Assembly: GCA_937908275.1 (NCBI GenBank)
Contig: CALERA010000066.1
Span: 1 to 11,278 of the forward strand
Length of the DNA stretch: 11,278 nucleotides
Reading direction: 5' to 3'
Source: an uncultured Desulfarculaceae bacterium
GTDB taxonomy: Bacteria > Desulfobacterota > Desulfarculia > Desulfarculales > Desulfarculaceae
Below the pieces are notes generated by a model. The model was not told the origin of the DNA, ran no database searches, and saw only the letters and a program-made list of their open reading frames with translations. Positions within the stretch are counted from its first letter, which is position 1. Each line of letters starts with the position of its first letter. Position numbers and translations under genes: made by a program. Shown one piece after another: positions 1 to 5,901 of this stretch.

Positions 1-1262
1 AGGTGACCAAGGCCCCCGGCGGCCTGGAGGCCTTGGCCGAGATGGAGCGCCAGGAGTTCGACCTGGCCCTGGTGGACATCAAGATGCCGGGCATGGACGG
101 TCTGGAGCTGTTGCGGCGCATCAAGGACGAGCGTCCCGACACCCTGGTGGTCATCATCACCGCCTATGGCTCCATCGAGTCCTCGGTGGAGGCCATGAAG
201 GCCGGGGCCAGCGACTACCTGCTCAAGCCCTTCGACCCCGAACATCTGATGTTGCTCTTGGAGAAGATGGCCCGCCAGCGGGACATGCTGCGGGAAAACT
301 CGGCCCTGCGCCAGCGCCTGAGCGAGGGCGAATGCGCCAGCTACGCCGGGCTGGTGGGCCAGTCACCGGCCATGCAAGCGGTTTTCGACCAGATCGAGGA
401 CGCGGCCGCGGCCATGGCCCCGGTGCTGATCACCGGCGAGACCGGCACCGGCAAGGAGATGGTGGCCCGGGCCATCCACGGCCAGGGACGCCGCGCCTTC
501 GCACCCTTTGTCACCATCAACTGCGGCGCGGTCACCGAAACCCTGCTGGAGAGCGAGCTCTTTGGGCACGAACGCGGAGCCTTCACCGGCGCGGTCAAGG
601 CCCGGCGCGGACGCCTGGAAATGGCCGACGGAGGGGCGCTGTTCCTGGATGAGGTGGGCGAGATCTCGCAAAAGATGCAGGTGGCCCTGCTGCGGGTTTT
701 GGAGGAGAAGCGCTTCCAGCGGGTGGGCGGCAATCAATACCTGACCAGCGACTTCCGCCTGATCAGCGCCACCCACCGCGACCTGGCCGAACTGATCCGG
801 CAGGACCGCTTCCGGCAGGACTTTTTCTACCGGATCAACGTCCTGAGCATCGCCATCCCGCCCTTGCGCGAACGCAGTGAGGACATCCTGCCCCTGGCCG
901 AGCACTTCCTGGCCTATTTCGCGGCCCAGACCGGCAAGGCCACGCCCAGCCTGGACCCGCGCGCCCAGCGCGCCCTGCTGGCCTATCCCTGGCCGGGCAA
1001 CGTGCGCGAGCTGCGCAATGTCATCGAGCGGGCGGTGATCGTCTCCCAGGGGGCCACGCTGGGCCTGGACAAGCTGACCTTCCTGGCCCCGACCCCGGAG
1101 GCCGAACCGGCCTCCCGCTCCCTGGCCGAGGTGGAGCTGGCCCACATCCGGCGGGTGCTGGAGGCCCAGGGCGGCAGCGTCGGCCAGGCCGCCGAGATCC
1201 TGGGCATCGACCGCTCCACCCTGAGCCGCAAGATAAAAAAGGCCGGCCTGCGCAAAACCTGA
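1..1262 (+). CDS. NtrC-family sigma-54-dependent response regulator (5' partial)
   Basis: Two-component activator of sigma-54 promoters: phosphorylation of the receiver lets the AAA+ ring hydrolyse ATP and remodel RNA polymerase-sigma54. The first codons lie outside the window; residues below count from the GTG at 3. The receiver lacks its first strand and acidic pair but keeps the phospho-acceptor D25 (VDIKMPG), T53 and K75 (LLKPF). The central domain has Walker A GETGTGKE (145-152), the sigma-54 contact loop GAFTGA (192-197), Walker B GALFLDEVGE (211-220) and PWPGNVRELRN (329-339). The C-terminus is a Fis-type helix-turn-helix (about 391-416, GQAAEILGIDRSTLSRKI). The order receiver-AAA+-Fis is the normal NtrC/AtoC/ZraR layout. 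A partner kinase may lie upstream, outside the window. The archaemetzincin gene follows after 49 bp on the same strand. A strong sigma-54 promoter at 2958-2973 is a candidate target (inference). The family is certain; the specific signal is not known. Confidence 0.96.
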   Translation, partial: VTKAPGGLEALAEMERQEFDLALVDIKMPGMDGLELLRRIKDERPDTLVVIITAYGSIESSVEAMKAGASDYLLKPFDPEHLMLLLEKMARQRDMLRENSALRQRLSEGECASYAGLVGQSPAMQAVFDQIEDAAAAMAPVLITGETGTGKEMVARAIHGQGRRAFAPFVTINCGAVTETLLESELFGHERGAFTGAVKARRGRLEMADGGALFLDEVGEISQKMQVALLRVLEEKRFQRVGGNQYLTSDFRLISATHRDLAELIRQDRFRQDFFYRINVLSIAIPPLRERSEDILPLAEHFLAYFAAQTGKATPSLDPRAQRALLAYPWPGNVRELRNVIERAVIVSQGATLGLDKLTFLAPTPEAEPASRSLAEVELAHIRRVLEAQGGSVGQAAEILGIDRSTLSRKIKKAGLRKT

Positions 1263-1311
1263 TCCGCGGCCCGCGCTTGCCAACCATCCGGGCCAATGGC
1301 AACCTTGAGCG

Positions 1312-1971
1312 ATGCCGCCATCCCGCGACATACCCGGGCCCGCCCCGCCCGCCCCGCCGGCCCCGCCCGGCCCCGCCGGCCCCGCCGGCCCGGAGGTGGA
1401 GGTGATCCCCCTGGGCCGGGTGAGCGCCACCGCCCTGGCGGTGGTGGCCGCCCACCTCCAGGCCCTGCTGGAGCTCAACGCCCTGGTGCTCCCGGCCCGG
1501 CCCGACCCCAGGCACTGCCTGTCCCCCACCCGGGGCCAATACGACGCCGGCCTGATCCTGCGGGACCTGTCGGCCGAGCCGGCCCCCCTGCCCTTGCGCC
1601 TGGGGATCATCGGCCACGACCTCTGCCTGACCTTCCTCACCTTTGTCTTTGGCGAGGCCCAACTGGGCGGCCAGGCGGCGGTGGTCTCCCTGCACCGGCT
1701 CTGGCGCTCGGAGGACGGGGTCCGCGCGCCCCGGACCCAGGTCTTGGAGCGGCTGGCCAAGGTCTCCCTGCACGAGACCGCCCACCTCCTGGGCCTGGCC
1801 CACTGCCGCGCCACCGGCTGCCTGATGCGCTTTTCCGGCGGGCTGGCCGAGCTGGACCGCCTGGACCTGGAGTTCTGCCCCGCCTGCCAGCGGCAACTGG
1901 CCCTGGCGCGGCTGGGCCGGCGCGCGGAGCGCCCCCGAGCCCCGGAGGGTCCGGGGCTCGGAGCGACCTAG
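1312..1971 (+). CDS. amzA: archaemetzincin-type zinc metalloprotease
   Basis: Small putative cytosolic metallopeptidase of the archaemetzincin family. The signature is visible at residues 154-192: HETAHLLGLAHC (catalytic zinc ligands H154, H158, H164; general base E155), then C165-x4-C170-x-M172 (Met-turn) and CPAC (C189, C192). The four cysteines form the family's second zinc site. The Met-to-CPAC spacing is 16 residues, close to the usual 17 or so. No signal peptide is seen. The start is uncertain. ATG 1312 is the first possible start after an in-frame stop at 1306 and keeps the whole first strand (EVEVIPLG), but it has no clear Shine-Dalgarno and gives a Pro/Ala/Gly-rich leader. GTG 1396 or GTG 1402 (GGAGG at 1392-1396) would give about 190 aa, the usual archaeal size. 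Substrates of this family in bacteria are unknown. The stop overlaps the stop of the convergent gene. Confidence 0.9.
   Translation: MPPSRDIPGPAPPAPPAPPGPAGPAGPEVEVIPLGRVSATALAVVAAHLQALLELNALVLPARPDPRHCLSPTRGQYDAGLILRDLSAEPAPLPLRLGIIGHDLCLTFLTFVFGEAQLGGQAAVVSLHRLWRSEDGVRAPRTQVLERLAKVSLHETAHLLGLAHCRATGCLMRFSGGLAELDRLDLEFCPACQRQLALARLGRRAERPRAPEGPGLGAT
1333..1393 (+). repeat. 61-bp all-G+C low-complexity tract
   Basis: These 61 bases contain no A or T and are built from degenerate repeats of GCCCCGCC/GGCCCCGCC. If translated from ATG 1312 they encode a Pro/Ala/Gly run. Such a tract is prone to replication slippage and to sequencing error. It lies just before the first conserved strand of the archaemetzincin, so length changes here would alter only the leader or the 5' untranslated region. 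Confidence 0.9.
1935..1961. repeat. perfect 12-bp inverted repeat at a convergent gene end
   Basis: The arms CCGAGCCCCGGA (1935-1946) and TCCGGGGCTCGG (1950-1961) pair perfectly around a GGG loop. The hairpin is within the last codons of the archaemetzincin gene, seven bases before its stop codon and next to the stop of the convergent gene. It has no T-tract on either strand, so it is not a canonical intrinsic terminator. It could slow polymerase, help Rho, or protect 3' ends of both transcripts. Confidence 0.7.
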
Positions 1972-2906
1972 GGCTGGAGGAACTCCTTCACCAGACGATC
2001 CCAGCCCAGGCCCGGGGCGGCGGCGTAGATGTCGCGCACCGCGTGGCCGCCGGTGGCGGCCAGGCGCTGGCCGGTCTCGGCGTTGATCAGGTCGCCCAGA
2101 CGCTGGGACTCCCGCTCCATCCACTCCAGGCTGCCCTGGTCGTGGTGCAGGGCCAGCAGGTCGCGTTGCAGGCGGGCCGGCTCCAACAGCAGCAACCAAC
2201 CGCCCTGATAGGGCGAGTCCGCCACGCAGTCGCCCCCCTTGAGGGCCTCGGGGTTGCGGGCCACCACCACGCCCTCCACCGGACAGACCGCCCGGGCCTG
2301 ATGACCCTGGCGGGAGAAGGCCAGCTCCAGGCCGCCGCCGCGCACCGCCTGGCCCAGGCCGGGCAGGCGGAACTCGTCGGCCCGGCCGAACAGGCAGCTG
2401 GCGAAGTCGTCCAGGCCCACCCGCACCCGGCCGCCATACTCCAGCCGGGCCCAGGTGTGGCCGTCGTGATAATAGTAGCCGTCGGCCAGGCTGAAGCCGG
2501 CCGCGTCGTGGGTCGGCGCCGGGTCGCTGGGCGCGGCCAGGGCGCGCTCGTCCCAAAGCTGGTCGTAGGCGCAGCTGGCGCACTGGAAGCCGTTGATGCA
2601 GTACATGGAGGAAACCCAGCCCGAGAGCATGTGGCGGCACTTGCGCTCCTGGGCGGGCAGGCGACGCCAGCGCTCCTCGGTCCAGAGGCCGCCCTCCGGC
2701 AAGGGTTGCTCCAGGCCGGCGGCGTACCAGCCGTAGTCCTTCTTGCGCTGCATGGCCTTGTCAAAAGAACAACCGATGCAGTCAAAGGCGTTGTGGCAGA
2801 GCCGGGGGGCCACCACGCCCGCCTGGGCCCAGAGACAGAGCTGCTGGCTGAGGTTGAAGACCTGGGGGATCCGAGACTTTCCGGCACGCTTCTGGCTGGT
2901 CCGCAT
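1968..2906 (-). CDS. GcvH-like protein with duplicated N-terminal Cys motifs, no lipoyl lysine
   Basis: 312 aa, soluble. The N-terminal half has two copies of a Cys motif: LCHNAFDCIGCSFD (C37, C43, C46) and YCINGFQCASCAYD (C103, C109, C112). They share the pattern C-x5-C-x2-C followed by an Asp two residues on, and could bind metal or an Fe-S centre. C24 and C90 are additional. Residues about 143-245 resemble glycine cleavage H protein (DGHTWARLE, VRVGLDDFA, PVEGVVVARN, SPYQGGWLL). The lysine that carries lipoate in GcvH should fall about eight residues before P209, but G201 is there and no Lys occurs between 190 and 222, so lipoylation is not expected. I recall similar proteins from sulfate-reducing bacteria annotated as GcvH; their role is unknown to me. 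Start ATG has an ideal AAGGAGG (2913-2919). A sigma-54 promoter lies about 50 bp upstream. A true glycine cleavage function is unlikely. Confidence 0.88.
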   Translation of the reverse strand: MRTSQKRAGKSRIPQVFNLSQQLCLWAQAGVVAPRLCHNAFDCIGCSFDKAMQRKKDYGWYAAGLEQPLPEGGLWTEERWRRLPAQERKCRHMLSGWVSSMYCINGFQCASCAYDQLWDERALAAPSDPAPTHDAAGFSLADGYYYHDGHTWARLEYGGRVRVGLDDFASCLFGRADEFRLPGLGQAVRGGGLELAFSRQGHQARAVCPVEGVVVARNPEALKGGDCVADSPYQGGWLLLLEPARLQRDLLALHHDQGSLEWMERESQRLGDLINAETGQRLAATGGHAVRDIYAAAPGLGWDRLVKEFLQP

Positions 2907-2957
2907 GGCACACCTCCTTGGGCGATGGGGATGGGCAATCCTTTCACCCCTGACTGG

Positions 2958-2973
2958 AGCAGGCTTCGTGCCA
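2958..2973 (-). promoter_or_regulatory. sigma-54 (-24/-12) promoter for the GcvH-like gene
   Basis: Read on the minus strand: TGGCACGAAGCCTGCT. It matches the consensus TGGCACG-N4-TTGCW at every defined position except the first T of the -12 element (CTGC). The spacing between GG and GC is the required 10 bases. Predicted transcription start is near 2947, leaving a leader of about 40 nt with a perfect Shine-Dalgarno. A member of the activator family needed by such promoters is encoded at 1-1262. Confidence 0.75.
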
Positions 2974-3048
2974 TGGCCGTATTTGGCTGTTTTTATTTAC
3001 TTTGCAGGCTATGCACCACCAGACCCGGCCGGACCGGGAGCGAAGGTT

Positions 3049-3063
3049 GCGGCATTGTGCCGC
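3049..3063. promoter_or_regulatory. palindrome, candidate enhancer (activator) site
   Basis: GCGGCA-TTG-TGCCGC is a perfect inverted repeat with 6-bp arms. It lies about 100-115 bp upstream of the predicted sigma-54 start site near 2947, a usual distance for NtrC-type activator sites. The A+T-rich stretch 2980-3003 between it and the promoter could help DNA bending. Assignment as an activator site is inference. Confidence 0.4.
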
Positions 3064-3126
3064 GCCACGGTCACCACCCATGGATTGCGATATGTAGATT
3101 ACTTTTTTATTTCAGATTGTTATCCG

Positions 3127-3165
3127 CCAGGGCCGCGTTTTGCCCCCCAGGCCGCGTTTTGCCCC
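3127..3165. repeat. two-copy tandem repeat of about 19-20 bp
   Basis: The unit CCAG(G)GCCGCGTTTTGCCCC occurs twice in tandem (3127-3146 and 3147-3165), differing by one G. The 15-base core GCCGCGTTTTGCCCC is identical in both. A loosely similar third piece (GGGGGCGTTTCGCC) follows near 3189-3202. It lies about 290-330 bp upstream of the cfa start. It could be a pair of protein-binding sites or a slippage duplication; nothing in the sequence decides. Confidence 0.6.
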
Positions 3166-3319
3166 GCCGGCGTCGCGCGCCACGGGGTGGGGGCGTTTCG
3201 CCACCTTAAGCGGACCAGCTCCCGCCGCCGGTCCTGACGCCGGCCCGGCGGATTGTGCTGGACACGACGCCGCCAGTGTGGGCACATTCATTAGGAACGG
3301 CATTGGCACACGCCCTTGC

Positions 3320-3336
3320 TGTTCGCATGACGAACA
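3320..3336. promoter_or_regulatory. 17-bp operator-like palindrome upstream of cfa
   Basis: TGTTCG-CATGA-CGAACA is a perfect inverted repeat with 6-bp arms and a 5-bp spacer, the geometry of a dimeric repressor site. It sits 120 bp upstream of the cfa start codon, directly after a TGGCAC...TTGC element at 3304-3319. A protein bound here would block transcription starting close by. The binding protein is unknown. Confidence 0.45.
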
Positions 3337-3442
3337 ATGGGCATTCTATCCGGGCAAGTTGCCAAGTTGGAGGCTGAGAGCGGTCGGCGCCTAATCTGGA
3401 AGCGAGCGGGGGGGCATCTGGCGCCCGGCCGGCCAGCCTGGT

Positions 3443-3450
3443 TAGGAGAG
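3443..3450 (+). promoter_or_regulatory. ribosome binding site that sets the cfa start
   Basis: TAGGAGAG ends six bases before ATG 3457. The upstream in-frame ATG 3337 lacks a comparable site and would add 40 residues that do not match cyclopropane synthases, so 3457 is chosen. Confidence 0.75.
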
Positions 3451-3456
3451 CGAACC

Positions 3457-4638
3457 ATGCCACGGCGATCGTCGCTGGAAACGCTGGTCAGGCAGACCCT
3501 GGCCCGGGTCCAGGTGGAGGTGGGCGGCGGACAGCCCTGGGACATCCAGGTGCACGACCCGCGCTGGTACGCCCGTCTGATAAGCGGAGGCTCCCTGGCC
3601 CTGGGCGAGTCCTACATGGACGGCTGGTGGGACTGCCCGGCCCTGGACCAACTGTTCCACCGCCTGCTGCGGGCGGACCTGGACCAAAATACCCGCCCCA
3701 ACCTCGGCCAGGCCTGGGCCTGGCTCCTGGCCCGCCTCAGCAACCGCCAGAGCGCCCGGCGCGCCGACCAGGTGGCCAAGGCCCACTACAACCTGGGCAA
3801 TGACCTTTTCGGGGCCATGCTGGACCCGGAGCTGAACTACTCCTGCGCCTGGTGGGACGAGAATTGCGCCGACCTGCAGGCCGCCCAGCAGGGCAAGCTA
3901 CGCCTGATCTGCCAAAAGCTGCTGCTCAAACCCGGTCAGCGTCTGTTGGACATCGGTTGCGGCTGGGGCGGGCTGGTGCGCTTCGCGGCCCAGGAGTACG
4001 GGGTGCGGGCCTTGGGGGTCACGGTCAGCCAGCCCCAGGCCGAATTGGCCAGCCAGCGCTGCCAGGGCCTGCCGGTGGAGATCCGCCTGCAGGATTATCG
4101 CTCCCTGCAAGGCTCCTTTGACCGGGTGGTCTCGGTGGGCATGTTCGAGCACGTGGGCTACAAGAACTACCGCGCCTTCATGCGCACCGCCGCCCGCTGC
4201 CTGCGCCAGGACGGGCTCCTGCTGCTGCACACCATCGGCCGCAACGACTCGGCGGTGCAGGCCGACCGCTGGATCACGACCTACATCTTTCCCAACGGCA
4301 TGCTGCCCTCGGCCCGCCAGATCGCCGCGGCCTGCGAGGGCCTGTTCGTGCTGGAGGACTGGCACAGCTTCGGCCCCCACTACGACCGCACCCTGCTGGC
4401 CTGGCACCAGAACTTCCAGCAGGCCTGGTCCCGGCTCCGGGAGCGCTACGACGAGCGTTTCCGGCGGATGTGGAGCTATTACCTCCTGAGCTGCGCCGGG
4501 GCCTTCCGCGCCCGCAGCATCCAGCTCTGGCAGATCGTGCTCTCCCCCAAGGGCCTGGAGGGCGGTTACCGCCGCCGGCGCGCGCCCGACGAGCCGGCCT
4601 CCGCGCGCGCCCATGATTCGGGGTGGGCCCCGGCCTGA
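3457..4638 (+). CDS. cfa: cyclopropane-fatty-acyl-phospholipid synthase
   Basis: Transfers a methylene group from S-adenosylmethionine to cis double bonds of membrane phospholipid acyl chains, a typical stress or stationary-phase membrane change. The 393-aa protein follows E. coli Cfa (382 aa) closely from end to end. The N-terminal domain has GSLALGESYMDGWWDC (45-60); HYNLGNDLFGAMLDPELNYSCAWW follows at 110-133; the SAM site is LLDIGCGWGG (163-172); SVGMFEHVG is at 226-234; LLHTIG at 256-261; TYIFPNGMLPSARQI at 275-289; the C-terminus has CAGAFRARSIQLWQ. Residues aligned with the bicarbonate-binding group of the E. coli enzyme are present (C130, E231, H258, Y309). The last 20 or so residues form a short basic/acidic tail absent from E. 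coli Cfa. Start chosen by the ribosome binding site at 3443-3450. It converges on gldA with a 15-bp gap. No lipid gene partner is next to it. Confidence 0.97.
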   Translation: MPRRSSLETLVRQTLARVQVEVGGGQPWDIQVHDPRWYARLISGGSLALGESYMDGWWDCPALDQLFHRLLRADLDQNTRPNLGQAWAWLLARLSNRQSARRADQVAKAHYNLGNDLFGAMLDPELNYSCAWWDENCADLQAAQQGKLRLICQKLLLKPGQRLLDIGCGWGGLVRFAAQEYGVRALGVTVSQPQAELASQRCQGLPVEIRLQDYRSLQGSFDRVVSVGMFEHVGYKNYRAFMRTAARCLRQDGLLLLHTIGRNDSAVQADRWITTYIFPNGMLPSARQIAAACEGLFVLEDWHSFGPHYDRTLLAWHQNFQQAWSRLRERYDERFRRMWSYYLLSCAGAFRARSIQLWQIVLSPKGLEGGYRRRRAPDEPASARAHDSGWAPA

Positions 4639-4653
4639 GCCAGGCCGCGCCGG

Positions 4654-5748
4654 TCAGGCTTGCTTGCGGCCCCGGCCCCAGGCGTCGGCGGCCTTGATCA
4701 TGTCCACCAGCACCGGGGGCGCGGTCTCGCAGGCCTCGTGGTGCATGCTCTCCTCCGGGGCGCAGGCCTTTTCCGCCACCCGCAGCAGTTCCTCGTCCTT
4801 CACCGCCTTCAGGCCGATGTCGGCCAGGGTGGTGGGCAGGCCCACGGTCTCGCAGAATCCATAGACCTCGTTGATGAGCCCCGGGGCCTTGTCGGTCAGG
4901 AACAGGGAGACCAGGACCCCGAAGGCCACCTTCTCGCCGTGGTGATAATCCTTGGTGCGCGACAGGGCGGTGAAGCCATTGTGCAGGGCGTGGGCCGCGG
5001 CCAGGCCGGCGCTTTCAAAGCCCAGCCCGCTCAGCAGGGTGTTGGCCTCCACCACCCGCTCCAGGGCCGGGGTCACGCTCCGGGCGGCGCAGGAGGCCAG
5101 GGCCACGGGGCCGTATTGGCGCAGGGTGTCCCAGCAGAGCCGGGCCAGGGCGTGGGCGGTCATGGAGCCCAGGGCCCCGGCGATGTTCGGGGCCCGTTTC
5201 TCCCGGCAGGACTCGGCCTCGAACCAGGTGGCCAGGGCGTCGCCCATGCCGGCGGCCAGGAAACGGGCCGGGGCCTGGGCCATGACCTGGGTGTCCACGA
5301 GCACGGTGTCCGGGTTGCGGGGCAGGATGTCCGCCCGCAGGAAGGTCCCCTCCGGGGTGTAGACCACGCAGACCGAGCTGCAGGGCGCGTCGGTGGAGGC
5401 GATGGTCGGGGCCATCAGGGCCGGTTTCTGGGCCAGATGGGCCACGGCCTTGGCCGCGTCCAGGGTCTTGCCCCCGCCCAGGCCCACCACCAGGTCGGCC
5501 CCGGCCTGCTGGCAGAGCTGGAACAGGCGCTGGATCTCGGGGTCGGAGCACTGCCGGCCGAAGCTCTCCAGGGTCACCTGGCAGCGTTGCTCCAGACCGG
5601 GCAGGATGGCGGGCAGCAGGTTCTGCCGGGGATGGGGCGAGGCGATCAGGAAGACCTTGCGGCCCAGGCGGGCGCACTCCTCCCCCAGCCTGGACAGGGC
5701 GTCGCGCCCCTGGACATAACGACCCGGAAACAGGGTGATGCTGATCAT
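4654..5748 (-). CDS. gldA: glycerol dehydrogenase, iron/zinc-dependent ADH family
   Basis: NAD-dependent oxidation of glycerol to dihydroxyacetone, or the reverse; cytosolic. The 364-aa protein matches E. coli GldA (367 aa) along its whole length. Visible motifs: PGRYVQG (8-14), the NAD loop GLGGGKTLDAAK (89-100), APTIASTDAPCS (113-124), AAGMGDALATWFEA (165-178), TPALERVVEANTLLSGLGFES (226-246), GLAAAHALHNG (248-258) and HHGEKVAFG (269-277). Metal ligands expected from the family are all present: D170, H253 and H270. Start ATG is preceded by GAGGAAAC (5753-5760). It lies 153 bp downstream of a TetR-family gene on the same strand. A candidate sigma-70 promoter lies in that gap, so it can be transcribed on its own. 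A related polyol or 1,2-propanediol dehydrogenase activity cannot be excluded from sequence. No dihydroxyacetone kinase gene is in the window. Confidence 0.95.
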   Translation of the reverse strand: MISITLFPGRYVQGRDALSRLGEECARLGRKVFLIASPHPRQNLLPAILPGLEQRCQVTLESFGRQCSDPEIQRLFQLCQQAGADLVVGLGGGKTLDAAKAVAHLAQKPALMAPTIASTDAPCSSVCVVYTPEGTFLRADILPRNPDTVLVDTQVMAQAPARFLAAGMGDALATWFEAESCREKRAPNIAGALGSMTAHALARLCWDTLRQYGPVALASCAARSVTPALERVVEANTLLSGLGFESAGLAAAHALHNGFTALSRTKDYHHGEKVAFGVLVSLFLTDKAPGLINEVYGFCETVGLPTTLADIGLKAVKDEELLRVAEKACAPEESMHHEACETAPPVLVDMIKAADAWGRGRKQA

Positions 5749-5817
5749 GCACGTTTCCTCGCGTAAGGCGTTGGGCGGGGCGCGGGGTGCCTCGGTTGAT
5801 CGGGCTGGCGGGAATCG

Positions 5818-5847
5818 ATCTTACGCCCTGTTCCGGGGCCAGGACAA
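5818..5847 (-). promoter_or_regulatory. candidate sigma-70 promoter for gldA
   Basis: Minus strand: -35 TTGTCC (5842-5847), 18-bp spacer, -10 TAAGAT (5818-5823), each 4 of 6 matches. The predicted leader is about 65 nt. A 7-bp inverted repeat, GCGTAAG (5761-5767) and CTTACGC (5820-5826), spans the leader; one arm overlaps the -10, so it could be an operator pair. Weak prediction. Confidence 0.35.
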
Positions 5848-5901
5848 GAAACTCTTTCCCCGGCCAAGGCGCCGCGGGGTCGATCCGCCGCTGGCTGGAG
5901 G

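Larger units (their letters stand above)
2907..3456. other. 550-bp divergent intergenic region between the GcvH-like gene and cfa
   Basis: I see no convincing gene here. It holds the sigma-54 promoter (2958-2973, -), the palindrome at 3049-3063, an A+T-rich island (3091-3123) that is the likeliest place for a sigma-70 promoter, a tandem repeat (3127-3165), a sigma-54-like element with a spacing one base too long (3304-3319), and an operator-like palindrome (3320-3336). The open frame of cfa extends back to ATG 3337, but the part before 3457 does not resemble the enzyme family. Its base composition is more A+T-rich than the flanking genes. Confidence 0.75.

Noticed and set aside
1277..1302. 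TTGCCA...TGGCAA inverted repeat between the sigma-54 activator and archaemetzincin genes
   Set aside because: Short arms, 14-base loop and no T-tract. Too weak to call a terminator or operator.
363..2640. Long open frames on the minus strand opposite the sigma-54 activator and archaemetzincin
   Set aside because: They are antisense shadows of GC-rich genes, full of Gly/Pro/Arg/Ala, with no recognisable domain, while the plus-strand frames carry full family motifs.
1296..3209. 637-residue plus-strand open frame across the archaemetzincin and the GcvH-like gene
   Set aside because: Low-complexity translation with no motifs. It overlaps two genes with clear motifs and good codon use in other frames.
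3337..3456. 40-residue N-terminal extension of cfa from ATG 3337
   Set aside because: No family similarity in the extra residues and a clear ribosome site at 3443-3450 for ATG 3457; the upstream ATG abuts an operator-like palindrome.
4632..4646. GGCCTG-AGC-CAGGCC hairpin at the cfa stop as a terminator
   Set aside because: Only a 6-bp stem with no T-tract, in a sequence where GGCC repeats are common by composition.
4660..5766. Plus-strand open frame opposite gldA
   Set aside because: Mirror frame of a confidently identified enzyme; Gly/Gln/His-rich with no domain.
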